Below, one piece after another: positions 24,963-37,614 of a stretch of 64,000 nt of DNA. Below the pieces are notes generated by a model that saw only the letters and a list, made by a program, of their open reading frames with translations, was not told where the DNA came from and made no database searches. How positions within the stretch are numbered: the stretch's first letter is position 1; each line of letters opens with the position of its first letter. A program made the position numbers and the translations under genes. Source of the DNA: Stercorarius parasiticus (taxonomy: Eukaryota; Chordata; Aves; Charadriiformes; Stercorariidae); contig VWZL01001961.1 in assembly GCA_013396915.1 (NCBI GenBank), positions 391,326 through 455,325 of the forward strand. The letters run 5' to 3'.

Positions 24963-27900
24963 TGGGAACACCTTAATATGTGTATTAATTGTATTTTCTT
25001 TGCCAGTCAAACGTGGGTTACAGATTGACTTATTCTTTTGAGTTTTGACCCTGATCCTATATCTCCAATTGTTTTTATACTCAGCTCAATAGTAATATAT
25101 GTTTTCTAGCTCAGTTTATCTTTGCAATTAGCCACTCAAGTCAATAGGTAATGCATTTTTAATGCCATGTTGGCAGAGAAGAAGATCCTCCATTTCTCAG
25201 GAACATAGGTGATGTAAATTCACTTCCAAGCAGCAGTAAAAGCAACTGTAATCTTGAGTAAAACCTCATTGCTTTCTTTGAAACATATTCTCAACAGCTG
25301 AGCCTCTTTGCAAAAACTGTTGTGTGTGGTATGGTATAGTGAATTCTGCTGGAAAGCAATAGGATACAGAGGTGTTAGTCCTCCCATTAGAGTACGGTAG
25401 ATGCCAAAAAAAAACCCTGATTTTTTTTTCTTTCTTTTGCAGTCTGCATTCCTCGGGTGCAGGTTAGAAGGGTTAGAAGTTGGATCTATATCTCATTATT
25501 CATCAGGATTGCTCATGAATAGACTGAAGCTGCTCTAGGATCAATATGTTGTTATCCATGCAATATTAAGCTTTGACTTTCCGCAGGACAGCTGTAGGAA
25601 TATGCTATAATAGATAACGAGTTAGGTAGAGGCTTGAGAGCAAGGGGCTAACTGATTTTATGGGAAACTGTCAGATTTCTAACACCTTGAGAGAGTGGTG
25701 GTATTGATTATCCCTCAGTTGCCAACAGCTATGGATAAAAATCTTGTTTATTGTTGTTATGAATGCTACTTGGTAAAACTACCTCCAAACATTTTTTTCC
25801 AGTTCAGCAACGCGCATTGTAACGGATGCAAATAAAAAGCCCTAATCCTTTGCTACCACTCTGGTTTTTATACCTTTATGGATTTTGCCAGCCATCTATA
25901 TATTCACATTTTTCATAATGAACCTTTATAAGCTTGTTGCTAAAAGAGGAATTTTATCTGAGCATCAGGATGTATCTATAATCATCCGGCTGTTACCCGT
26001 CCATAACAACAACAAGCATCACTGCTGAGTGTGTTTTAGGAGTTGCATGTAATCATCTCCTATTTAATGAGATACATTAAGTTTCTGCTTTTTTAACATA
26101 TAATGATATACACAAAAGTATCTAACTTCATTCCTTTCACCACTTCTGACTGGTTAACAGTGTGATGCCATTCCAAAAATACCTTTTAGTGGCTGACATT
26201 TTATTTCCCATTAATTGTTTAGTTAAAACAGGAGACAGAATGGATTTTCTTTTGTCTTTGGTATTGATTCACTGTTCAGCTTTTGAATGTTTGGGTGTGA
26301 ATCTCTATACTTTAAGGTTCTTCTCATAATGGATACTTGAAATAACAGATGCTGGGAAAATTAAATACTAACAGAAAAATATTTTTAGATCACTAGATGA
26401 ACTGAAATATATTAAGTGAAAAGAGACTTGTAAGTGAAAATTACTACTTGCATGATATATATATATAAAAAAATATTTACTGTACTTGCATTTCAAAATA
26501 TTAGCAAGAAATTTAGGACTTTTGTTTAAATTCATGAGTGGAATAATTTCAGGTAACTTTGCTCTTGTGTTACCCTTTCTGGACAGGCATTATGGGGTGG
26601 GGAGAACTCTGTTGTGTGTCCCATCATCTGTACATTGACTTTTTATGTTTAAGTGAAACAGTGCTGTAGACATCTATCTCTATGAAAGAATGAAAATGCA
26701 GAGCTGGAAACAGTACAGAATATTTAAGAGCCTGTCAGCATGTCAGGTTTTGGCCATCTTTAATATTTGATGTCCGTCATTTTCTACCTTCTCATTGGAA
26801 AAGGGGCGTACGAAGCAGATTTAGGAACGATTTAGGGCCCTTTGTCTTCATATGTGAGAGCTGCTTTGGAAGCAAATGGGGAAAACCTGTTGAATACTTA
26901 CAGCAGTTCTTCCGTGGCTGAAGGACAAAGCTGGGCAAGAAGATGCACAGTGAAATAGCAAAGAATTGCTGTTTTTATCCTATAATATGTATTTGCTGTA
27001 TAACAAGGGTTAAGTAACAAATATCTGAAAATGGTCTCTGTTCCCTTTGCTTCCCAGCCTTCAGTGGTCAACTGCAGCTTATTTGAGTCATGAAACTAAG
27101 CGAAGACATAGCTAATGCCTTTCCTCAGAAATTGATTGCATTCGTTACAGTGCAATGCCTTGCACTAGTCTCCTCAGATAGAGGTTCCTCTGGGCTTGCT
27201 TCTCATGTTCTTCTTAAGAACACCCAGCATAAAACAGCAGAAGGATGACAGAGACATTAGCAAGAGGTTCATATAATTGACCTACTCTAACTGATTTTTA
27301 TTCATTCCAGCCCCTGTCTTTTATAATAGTTGATTCTTTAGGGGGTATAATTCGTGCACTGAGAGGTCATAAAAAAAGGCTGCAAGCAGAAAAGCTTACA
27401 ACTGTAAAGAAAAAAGAAATGAAAAAAAGAGCACACTGAAGTAGGCCACTTCTTACAACTTGAGTGTTCTTGCGACTTTTTCTAGCTTCTCAGCTTGTAA
27501 ATGACACCCATTTAAAACTTTCATAAATTCACACATCTTTTGGAAGGAACATGTAGAACTGAAAGAGACTGAAGTATACCTTTCAAAATACCTCTGAATT
27601 TGCATCTATTGATGTTTACTTTTGCATTTGTAGATAGTTATGGACATGTCACACTATCATACTCAGGGAGCTCTGCAAATACTATGTAACAACACCGTAT
27701 ATGTGAAAATATGCCATCCTATCTGACATTGCACAATAGTAGCTAATTAATGCTAATGTACCAGTCATGCAGTGCAAAAACATTTCAGTGTATTGCAGAG
27801 GAGCAGAGATTTCATCAGTGGCAAATGGTAAGAAAAAGTCATCCTTCTTGGTCCTTTTTGGGTACTTGGTCATTTCAATAACTATTTTGCTTCTTTTCTT

Positions 27901-30900
27901 GATAGTTTATCTTATTTGAGGCATTTGGATTCCAGAAGGTAGTCTACAGTAACGACTGTAAGTGTCTGTATAAAATTGTGTCAAAAAATTCCACTGTCAT
28001 TTGGAAAGGTTCGGTCTATATCTGAGAGTACTCTGTATTCTTCCTGCATTATTCATCCAGGGACAGAACAGTGGATTGATGGGCGACTGGATGAGAATTT
28101 CTTCCCCAGCCCATCGTGGTTTGTTTCAACAGCTATGTTGTTAAATCCTTCCTTTCAGTCTCTTAATTTAGTGCTGTCCCATTTTTCCCTCGGCACTGAC
28201 CTTTTCTAGCTGAGAACCTGATGCTGTCTACAAGCAGATGAATTATGGCTGTTCTGAGTAGAAGCGACTGGGAAAGATAGGCTGGTTTACTCACGTTCTT
28301 CTACTAACCGTCCCATAGCGGTAGTGGAAGAAAATATCCCCTACAATGCACACAATTTCTCTTAGTCATTCCTTGGGGTGTGTGCCTTTCTTATTGATAC
28401 TGGATTTCTTTAATCACAGATGCTGTACAGGAGATAAAAGATGCCTTTTTGTGTTTATACATCAAGGAATTTTAGTTGGTGTTTAAGCTGAAGTCTTAAA
28501 GCAGATTTTTACTGTAAATTTAAATCTTAAAGAAAGCTAGGTGCTGAGGATTAGGTGGGGAGGAGATTGCACTCTTGGAGAAAGAATATCTCATTTCAGT
28601 GGTACAAGGATTCTGGCTGCATTTCCTTTAAAGCCAAGGATGCACTCAAGCCAAAAAATACACATTTCTGTGAAAGTTCAGAGTGGGACTGAAGCAGAAA
28701 AATGACTTCACCCTCCTTTATATGTCTGTGGGGATGAAGGAGGATATTATACTTGACCATATGCTATATTGTGTGACGGATGTCAGTGGGCTGCAGCCCC
28801 TTCTAAAGCCATAGTTACAAATTTGGCTTATTGCTAATATTTCTAAAATTCATTTTGCTTCTTTTATTCAGGTGAGGCAACAATTTTTTGGCAGTTCTTC
28901 TCTTGAGCTATTGTTGAAGAACTCTTGTTTTGGCACATAAATTCCACAAAGACAGTTTTAAAAATTAGTAACCTTTTCCAGGCTGCTCCCTCAAACTTTC
29001 TTTTGAATTTAAACAACCTTCATTCACTCACTCCTGATGTGAGGGTCATGATTCAGATCTGCATGATGGGCTTCATTTCAAAAACATTAGTTCACTTTTG
29101 GAGTCAAACTATACAACCTTAAATAACATACATCAGAAACACTTGCATCAAGGAAATTTTGTTTTATTTCATCCATGTCCCACTGAGTTGATGACTCTGA
29201 ATTGTAGGTATCCATCAAAAGAACATAAATATCTGAGCACTGCTTGTGATATAATACTAACTTCTATGTGGATGGGGAGAGAGATATGTAAGACTTCTCC
29301 TTGCTATTGTATATAAGTAGTAATTTGGGATAATTCTTGAAGTTATTATTTAAAATATACTTTTATCTAACATCATTTTTAATCTTGCAAATGCTAAGTT
29401 TATGGAAGTGATGAGTATGTGTTCTGCCTTCCATACAAAATATTATTGCCTTTAATAAATTATAGTTTAATATGACCATAGCTGCTAGTTGTAAGCAAAG
29501 CAACCTTTCTGTTATGAAACAAGGATGTTTTTGTAATCCCAGCTGGTTTATGTTCTGTTTCAATCTGTCCAGAAAATGAATCCAAATTCAGGCTGCAATC
29601 AATACCATCTTAAACACACAGAAATCTGTTTGAGCTATTTTTTGTTAATTTGTCTTTTTGTATGCTATGTGAGTTTTATTCATGACCTTATTTTGGGTGC
29701 TCATGGATGTACATGAATAAAAGAATTGCTACATTATTAATATTACCAGTCACATCCCTGCTAATTAGAATCCTAGTTCAGTAAGTGCTAATATTTGCAA
29801 TAGCATTGATTTACATTCACTTTTGCCTAAATTTAGTCAAAAGTTGTGTTTTGTTTCTTTACAAGCAGCGATAAAAATCAGAGACAGGAATTATAGCTAA
29901 AAGTTTTACTTTTTCATGCTGACATCCTTACTGCATTCTCAGTGGTTCTTCAGCAAGCAAGAATCATCCCTGTTTTTTACCTGCATGATATCAAGTCCTT
30001 TTTTTTATTATTTTTGCTTTAAAGTCCAAATATTTAGAAATCTTCCGGAGAACAGAAATGACACTAGCTCTGAAAAACCAATAATGGTGTTCTTTGACTG
30101 TTGTAGTCTAGTAAGGAAATTTTCTATCAGACGACTGTGGAAAGTATGTGAACAGACTTCTGAGCATTTGCCACTTTCACGGGCCGTCTGCAGGATTGGC
30201 AGGTTCAGCTATTACTGCTTTTTATTTTGAAGCTTTGTTAGTAAAGTCACTGCAAGATTTGTAGTATGGCAGGTAAAGCCTCCTGCTCCTTGGTATTTGA
30301 CTTGGGCAGTTTGCACACAGAAAATTCTGCCAACTTTGCTTGGTCTTGTTTTTATGTTTAAAAATTATGTTTCTATTAGGGGGCTTTTAGGCCCAGATCA
30401 GCTAAACATCTTCTGAACATACAGGGAACGTAAAATTAATTTCTCTTTTATCCATAAAATATCTAGCCACGTGTTGCTGTGTTTTCTGCCATTTGAAGAG
30501 GAACTCTTGAGCGAGATCATTCTGAACTGTAGTCTTTTGGCGAGTTTAAGAGTTGGAAAAATTTTGTGCTATAGATGGGAAATCTTGAGTAACTCTCTTT
30601 GTATTCTCTTACACCAGCATTTGTCAAATAGGTGTACTGTGTGAAGGTAGTCTAACTCACCTAATTCAACGTGCAGCAAGTCAGAGAATTATCCATTTAG
30701 GTATTTTTGCAGTTCTCATGTGCAGGTGAAGCCTCCAGATCTTACAGGTCTTGCTGCATAAATATGTCTGTTATATGGCCTTTGCCCTTCTACAGCACTG
30801 CAGCTGTTTTCTGGGATGTCATCATTTCACACCTCGATTACACCGTCATCTTCCCCTCCTGCACTGAGGAATACAGTGCCACCCCCACCGTCTCAGTTCA

Positions 30901-33900
30901 GAAGTCTGCCACACAGTTAATTTCCCAGCTTCATTATTTTAACTGTATTTCTCTTCTCTTTTGAGTGCCTTCTCCTCATTAAACACAGACTGCTGCTCTT
31001 CGATTTTAAGGCCCTTCTCCATGAGTCATTTTCAACCTTTCTATCCACTATTAAAATGTCACTTCCTTCTTTTGATTCCTGTGTTTCTAGCCTTGAACCC
31101 CAAAAATACCTTTGTGCTGACTCTATGCTGCTTTTCTCACTGCACAGAAGTGTCCCATAAGCCTCCACAGAGCTAGCATTGTCCTTTCTCCAGTCTCTCC
31201 TTGAAAATCCTTTGCCATCATTCCTACAAAATATGTTTGATAATAAGGTACTAGCATGCTGATATCATTGCTTGGATGTTTTGGGGTTTTTTTTTGCCCT
31301 ATATCAATCACTATTTGGATTGAAAGGTGTTCACATCAGGCAGACTCCACGTGGTCTGTACTTCCAAAGCACTGAGGTCCTGTTCCATGACCCGGACTTC
31401 TAAGTGCAAATAATGAATAGTATCAGGTTTTTTTTTATAATGCTTGATTAGACTGGCTGTTCCTCGACCAGCAATCTCTTTGAGTTAGTCTTGCGGTTTT
31501 GTTTTCTTCTTGGCACCAAGGAGAAGCTGTAGAAAGCTGCGCTTTCACTGCCTGGTGTGAGGAACGAGTCCCATTGTGCCCATCTCCAGGGGAATCCACT
31601 GTCTCCTTATTTGCTGCTGGCTGCAATTCAAGCGGCTGACTGCTATCCATATCACTTCTGTGAGCTGTAACTAGAACGATACCCTACTTTCCCATATTTC
31701 ATAATAAAACACTAATTTAAAGAGGCTTGAAGGTTTAGGAGTAGAAGGTAGGAAACTTTTGTGGAAGCCCTTGTCCCCTTGTCCTTGGAACTGCCTGTTT
31801 TGATGACTGCGGTAGAGCTGTGGTCTTGCACTCTCCCTTATGGTGCGCAGTGGAAGATTACTTTTTGTTCAGCCCCAACAGTTCATTATTGATTGCCGTA
31901 CTGAAGAGAGATATAGTTTAAAATTGCAGGTGTTCATGTAATTTTTGAACAGTATCTAGAAGCTATATGGCTAGCTATGTTGTTGTCATGCTAGTTTTTA
32001 CTTTGCAACTCTGTAAAGTGCAGCGTAAGTGTCTTGTCCATAGCTGCATAATTATTTATTCTTTCTGAGAGTAGAAAAACTGTATGCTTTGTGGCGATTA
32101 TTTTAAGTGAAAGGCCATGGCTACAAACAGATATGTGAAACTTCATTGAAGCTAGCTAAATTGAACAGATGATATTGTGAAAGCCCAGCAATTGGAGGCT
32201 ACACTGATAACTCATTCAAATATTTTCATTTACTCAATGACTTGTGGGACAGTAAATTTGCCGTACTTTGATTTTGAACTATAGTCATTTGCTACTGTGC
32301 CATATTATTGATTAGCATGGAGGCCTAGCTTCATCATATCAGACTTCAGCCTCCGATTGACAGAAAGACATCACTTGGTAGGGAATTCATCTCAGTTGTC
32401 ATCTGAGTTGCTTTCCAACAGTCCTTATATCACCACATTGACAACACAGGTAACCTGACTCCACACTACCACAAGGCTCCACTATTATGGTGTAAAACTA
32501 CAATGCTGAGTTTTGGCAACACTGGTGGGGACCCCAAAACTAAGAACTCCCCAATGACAGAACTGTTTGATTCCAGGTGGTTGAACCCACAACTGTGTGT
32601 TGCGATGCTTATTAATGCTAGAGCAACCAGGAGAATTGAAACACCTCCAAATAGGACTCACATCAAGCAAAAGCTTGATGGGAAGCTGGCAAAAATATCC
32701 AAGTGAAAATTCTTCTCAGCAAGGTGCAATTTAATAAATCCTTCACTTCTCTAGGACCCAGGAAGCTGTATCAGATTGCAGTTTACAGCCAAAACCCACT
32801 CCTGGGGTTTCAGAAATTGGCAGCTAGTATATACTTTATTTTGCAAATGTTGTTTTGACAGGAGAAAACCACGTTTTATATAAGACCATGGGTTAAATCT
32901 GGGCACTGATCTTGGAAGAGAAATCCTGAACACAAGTTCTTGTTTGCAAGTCATGTCTGGTTTTGCAATTTATTCATTCACTTCCTAATACAAAATGTCC
33001 TGGGATCAAACCCCAAAAAGTCATTCTTGCAGGGAAGATCTAAATGATTCATCTCAGCCAGATGCAGATTTGGATTCCTTCAGGTTGGATACAGATAGGC
33101 AGGTAGCCTAGGGGAGTACCCTCACCATTGAGTTTACCTTACAAAATGCCATTGTATTGCCTTTCCCTCCAGCAAGAATAAAGTCTGTGGATGACTTTTT
33201 TTTAAAAGTCTGTGCTGTTGGCACATTAGTCATTTTCTGAGAGCTCTTACTGGGTTGAGTTTTAGGTATATAGATCTAGATTTGCCCTAAGTACATGCAG
33301 AAACAACATTATAGGTGTCATGGCAGCTTTACTGGAGAAAATATAGGTGCTTACAGCTTTTCAGCCAGCTGAGATGGTGTCTGAGGCAAAGCTTTAGACG
33401 TCACTCTTAACTTAGAAATATTCAGTTTCCACCTGAGCCCCAGGGAAAGTGCCTGTTTCTGAGTAATTCTTTCCTCAGAGGAACTGGTGACTGCAGCTCG
33501 GCATAGTCATCATCAGGCGCCTAATTTTCATTCGTGAATACTCCCTACATCAGTGGCACTATTAGCCTGCTTTAAAGTAACATATATTTAAGTGACCTTT
33601 TGATTGAGAGTTTATCCCGGGCAGAATTGCATCCTAATATACTGGATGAAAGCAAACCCTATCCAAAGCTGTTATGCTACCCAGACATTTGGAGTAGGAT
33701 AGCTGCAGTACTTTTAGGCAGAATCCAGTATCCAGGTTTGGCTCTTCCTCGGATGCCAAAAAAAATTAGCAGATTATTTCTGTGCTTTTCATAACTAAGA
33801 AATAGTAATGATGCCAGTTTGTCCAGTCTATCTGTCTGCATCCAAGAGTAGCCAGGTAATTGTGTTGACATAATCCATTTTTTTTGACCCGGTAAAGTAA

Positions 33901-35183
33901 GTACCTACCACTTCATATGCTGTGCACTGGCAGAAACACTACTGTACGTGCCAAAGACATGAGAGAGGAAAGGGCCAGGTTTGATTCAGAGGAGCGATAT
34001 GATTCGAAGGAATCTTGTTTCAGTATCCTAATGGATATTGTTTGGGAAAACACACAAATAGTGTTTACAGGCAGCCAACCATCCCTAGTATGGAGGAGCA
34101 TGGAATGACAAACAGCTTTTGTTTATAGCAAAAAAAAAGAAGTGAATATTGGCTAAGAGGTAGTGTTTATGGTAATTGAGCTTTACATGGAAGTAAAACT
34201 TAGTGGGGAACACAGGGGGTAGCATTTGCAGTGAAGCAGGTAATAAGGAGAGCTGTGTAGGCATTTCCTGATTAGCATCTGCTGTTTCAACAGCCAAGGA
34301 ACATGATTCGCATGTAAATGCCTGTGCTAGGCTTTAACAGGCATTCCCTCTAGCATGCCACCCTGCCTTCTGGTTTTATGTTGAGTCTTCTTGAGCCCTA
34401 CTGTGATTTGAAATCAGTGGAGGAGAAAGGAGAGTAACACAAACAACAGATGTCTTAAAGTCTTGGAACAGAGGGAGAAAAAGCCCTGTGGCAAAGGAGA
34501 AGGTGCAGTTAAGGTATTTCCTGTCATCAGCTGCCGGTGCCTCTGGAATAGACTGTATTTGTATTTCTGCATGTGTATATAATAAATACAGCTGTGCACA
34601 TAGGTGGTAAAGAAGCGGTAGCGCAAAAAGGTGGCCATTGCACACATTGGAGAATTTTTTTTTGCATCCTGTAAAAGAGTGTGACCTACAGACACTAAGC
34701 GTCCTTGCTCACACAGAGAAAGCAACCTATTTTACGGCAGGTTCGCAAATTATTTCCCAGCTGCTGCAGTAACTGCTTTTCATCTGTTGCTGGATAAAAT
34801 ACATTAATTCTTTTTGTTTGAGGTTAGAAGTCGCTCCATAATTGAGAAAGCAAATAGTATGTCTGGTATCCGTCAGGCAGTTTTGCTTAGAGGTGGTAAT
34901 TTAAGCCATGTCAACACAAATACGGTGTACCCCATCACGTTAGGAGAACTTGGTTGTGCACTAAGTGACATTTAGTGCAGATTCAGAAAAGCACTTCAGC
35001 TGTGCTTTCTGCTACGGGGAACTGTGTCTTTAAGGAGTTTGATTTCTAGAAAATAAATCTGTGACAGTAACAGCTGTGAAGTTCTTACAATATATAGGCA
35101 GCTGGCGATGGCATAGAGACCCTGAAAACACATTACCTGCTGAGTGTTAACTCAGTACTGCATGGGGCCAGCAGCAAAAAGAA
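24963..35183. other. Intronic sequence, AT-rich, simple repeats only
   Basis: Ten kilobases of FGF14 intron in which I recognise no exon or transposon. A short AT dinucleotide run lies near 26454-26467, and A/T runs are scattered through the block. Old, strongly diverged repeats or conserved enhancers may be present but are not visible by eye. Confidence 0.5.
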
Positions 35184-35445
35184 ATGGGAAAAGGAAAAAA
35201 AAAAAAAAAAGGAAAATGCTGTGAATGGAGAAGTGAAAATATGAGATATTTCCAGATTTTTTACTTCTTGGGAAAGATAACTGAAAGAAATATAAAAAAA
35301 AAAAAATGGAAAAAGAAAAAAAAAAAAAAAAGGAAAATGCTGTGAATGGAGAAGTGAAAATATGAGATATTTCCAGATTTTTTACTTCTTGGGAAAGATA
35401 ACTGAAAGAAATATAAAAAAAAAAAAAAAAAGAAAAAAGAAAAAA
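35184..35445. repeat. 121-bp tandem duplication with A-rich linkers
   Basis: The segment GGAAAATGCTGTGAATGGAG and its continuation, through TTCTTGGGAAAGATAACTG, occurs at 35211 and again at 35332, a period of 121 bp. The roughly 90-bp non-A core is identical in both copies. Each copy is preceded by ATGG followed by a long A run, and the second is followed by another A run. Perfect identity implies a recent duplication or an assembly artefact at the A tracts. Confidence 0.9.
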
Positions 35446-36217
35446 GGGTTCAGGGATGAGAATTTTGTGCTCTGAAAGCTTAGCAAGCCAGCTCCCGCTT
35501 TCCCACATCTACCTCCTCCTTTAATGACGGGACTATCTTCCACAGGTTTCAGCAGATGGGTCCAAAGGCTGAAAATCACATTTGCACAGAATCCTGTTTT
35601 CTCGTGATATTTGAAATGTTATTTTATTTGCTTGATAACTTGCTGGGGTTCTTTTTCAAAGGATTTTGGTAAACTCCGTCTCAGTATATGTTCACACTTT
35701 ATTTTGTTACTGTTAATTGTGTTATTAAAAAAAATAAAATAATTAATTAATTTGGCTACTCAGATCCAGAACTCTGTGCTTAGGTTAACCTTAGTAAAGA
35801 GTTTAGGACAACTGCTCTGTTACTCCGTGTGACTTCTGGAAGTGTTACTGGTATTGGGATGAAGACCAAGGATGTCAATAGGAATTACATTTCTTTGTAC
35901 AGAAATTTGTACATCAAAATAGTGTTTTCCTGGGGTGTTTAAGGCTGTGTGTACTCCAGGAAATTACATTATTTTAATGTGTTGGCAGCAGCAATTTTTA
36001 AGTATCAAGTATTAGTTGTTATAAACCATAGAGGGAGTTTTTTCCATTTAGTATGGTAAAACTGAACAACTGTTTTCTCATTAATGCTATTTCATCATAG
36101 ATTTTCTTATTCTTTACAAGAATATCCTAACAGAAAAATAAGCACAATAATAATTATTCCTGTATCTTATATAGTGTTTTTATACCTGTGTTGCTTCCTC
36201 TGTACTTTGAAAATACA

Positions 36218-36330
36218 TCTGTTGCGCAGATGGGAAAACAGAGGCATCCATGGGACGTGAAATAACTTCACCTGGAAGTCATCTAGAGGAAGACAGATCT
36301 CCTGGTCTCCAAGCAGAACCTTATTATAAG
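36218..36330 (+). repeat. Possible ancient MIR-like (CORE-SINE) relic
   Basis: The order GCAGATGGGAAAACAGAGGC, then ATAACTTCACCTGGAAGTCA, then a GACAGATCTCCTGGTCTCC block resembles the 3' half of MIR-type SINEs (cagatgaggaaactgaggc ... taacttgcccaaggtcac ... caggtctcctgactcc). Many differences are present, as expected for a relic older than birds. It ends about 95 bp before FGF14 exon 4. The match is from memory of the family consensus and is only suggestive. Confidence 0.5.
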
Positions 36331-36424
36331 TCCTATCTTAAACTTATCAAGAGGTATTTGTAAGTTAACAAAACAGGAGCCACACTTCAGAGATATCATT
36401 TAACATTTACGTTTCCTCCCACAG

Positions 36425-36623
36425 GAACTTTTTACACCCGAGTGCAAATTCAAGGAGTCAGTTTTTGAAAATTATTATGTAATCTACTCATCCATGCTCT
36501 ACAGACAACAGGAGTCCGGGAGGGCCTGGTTCTTGGGGCTGAACAAAGAAGGGCAGGTCATGAAAGGAAACAGAGTGAAGAAAACAAAACCAGCAGCTCA
36601 TTTTCTACCCAAGCCATTGGAAG
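36425..36623 (+). CDS. FGF14: FGF14 penultimate coding exon (exon 4)
   Basis: This internal exon encodes the C-terminal half of the beta-trefoil core of FGF14, an intracellular FGF homologous factor (FHF4) that binds the C-terminal tails of voltage-gated sodium channels in neurons. It is preceded by a pyrimidine-rich tract and CAG acceptor (AG at 36423-36424) and followed by GTAAGG at 36624. It opens in phase 0 with [12 protein letters not shown], runs through [17 protein letters not shown] and [13 protein letters not shown], and ends [12 protein letters not shown] plus one base, so phase 1. The length of 199 bp matches what I recall for this exon across the FHF family. The nearest relatives FGF11, FGF12 and FGF13 share this core; the next exon's tail decides for FGF14. 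Earlier exons were not found in the window. Confidence 0.97.
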
Positions 36624-37190
36624 GTAAGGCTCAGTCCCTCACTGGAAGATCCTCCTATAAATCTTGTAAGAAGAAGAGGGAACGGTTTCTAAAATACTCT
36701 TTGTGAATGTACCTGCCCTGCACAGGGGCCATTCCAAATGACAGTCCCCAGGATGCATGGAGCGGTTTTGTGCTTCGGCATAGTGATGCTAGAAAGGCCA
36801 TTTGTAAAAACATTTTTTCTAGGGATTAAGAGGTCATTTTGCAAGAAAAGAAATCTTTTGTGGAAGTGCATTGTGTTGTTTTTAAAATATTCTCTCGGTA
36901 GGGATAAAAGCTGTTGTGAGTCTTGCAGTGAGAAATTAAGCAGAATGAAATAATGGGTATTGTAGGATAATTGGGAGTTATAAAGGGAATGGATGAAATG
37001 TCAGCATTTCAAAGTAAAAGCTTTCTAATACAAAACACAAAGGTCTTTTTATAAACTAAATCATACTATATTACTTGGCCAGTTGATGTAATGCACATAA
37101 CTTGTGTAAGTTGGCCTTTAAACCAAGACAGAAGCAAATAAAAGTCATACTAACCTTGTACACTAAAATGATGTCACACTTTCTCTGAAA

Positions 37191-37614
37191 AATCATGGAA
37201 TCATAGAATAGTTTGGGTTGGAAGGGACCTTTAAAGGTCATCTAGTCCAACCCCCCTGCAAGGAGCAGGGACATCTTCAACTAGATCAGGTGGCTCAGAT
37301 CCCCGTCCAACCTGACCTTGAATGTTTCCAGGGATGGGGCATCTACCACCGCTCTGGGAAACCTGTTCTACTGTTTCACCACTCTGATGGTAAAAAATTT
37401 CTTCCTTCTATCTAGTCTAAATTTCCCCTCTCTAAGTTTAAAACCATTACCTCTTGTCCTATCGCAGCAGGCCCTGCTGAAAAATTTGTTCCCATCTTTC
37501 TTGTAAGCCCCCTTTAAGTACTGAAAGGACACAATAAGGTCTCCCCGGAGCCTTCCCTTCTCCAGGCTGAACAGCCCTAACTCTCTCAGCCTTTCCTCAT
37601 AGGAGAGGTGCTCC
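37191..37614 (-). mobile_element. CR1 LINE 3' fragment
   Basis: The + strand starts AATCATGGAATCATAGAATA followed by GTTTGGGTTGGAAGGGACC, the reverse complement of the CR1 3' end with its tail repeat, so the copy is on the - strand, antisense to FGF14. It is very similar over its whole length to the first part of the copy at 18427-19392 and is truncated at GAGGTGCTCC (37614), where that copy continues. It covers the 3' UTR and the last ORF2 codons only. Confidence 0.94.

Larger units (their letters stand above)
1..36424 (+). other. FGF14: FGF14 intron upstream of exon 4 (partial)
   Basis: Everything left of exon 4 is inferred to be one long intron of FGF14, since no earlier exon was recognised on reading. 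I looked for the short exons encoding the LFNLIPVGLR and KPQLKG parts of the FHF core and saw neither. Vertebrate FGF14 introns are known to be very long, which fits. The interval is AT-rich and holds transposon copies and simple repeats listed separately. Many open frames of 60-170 codons occur here, but none has recognisable domains or splice context. Confidence 0.8.

Noticed and set aside
1..36424. Earlier FGF14 exons (the two short core exons)
   Set aside because: I searched for their conserved codons by eye and found none; a translated search would be decisive.
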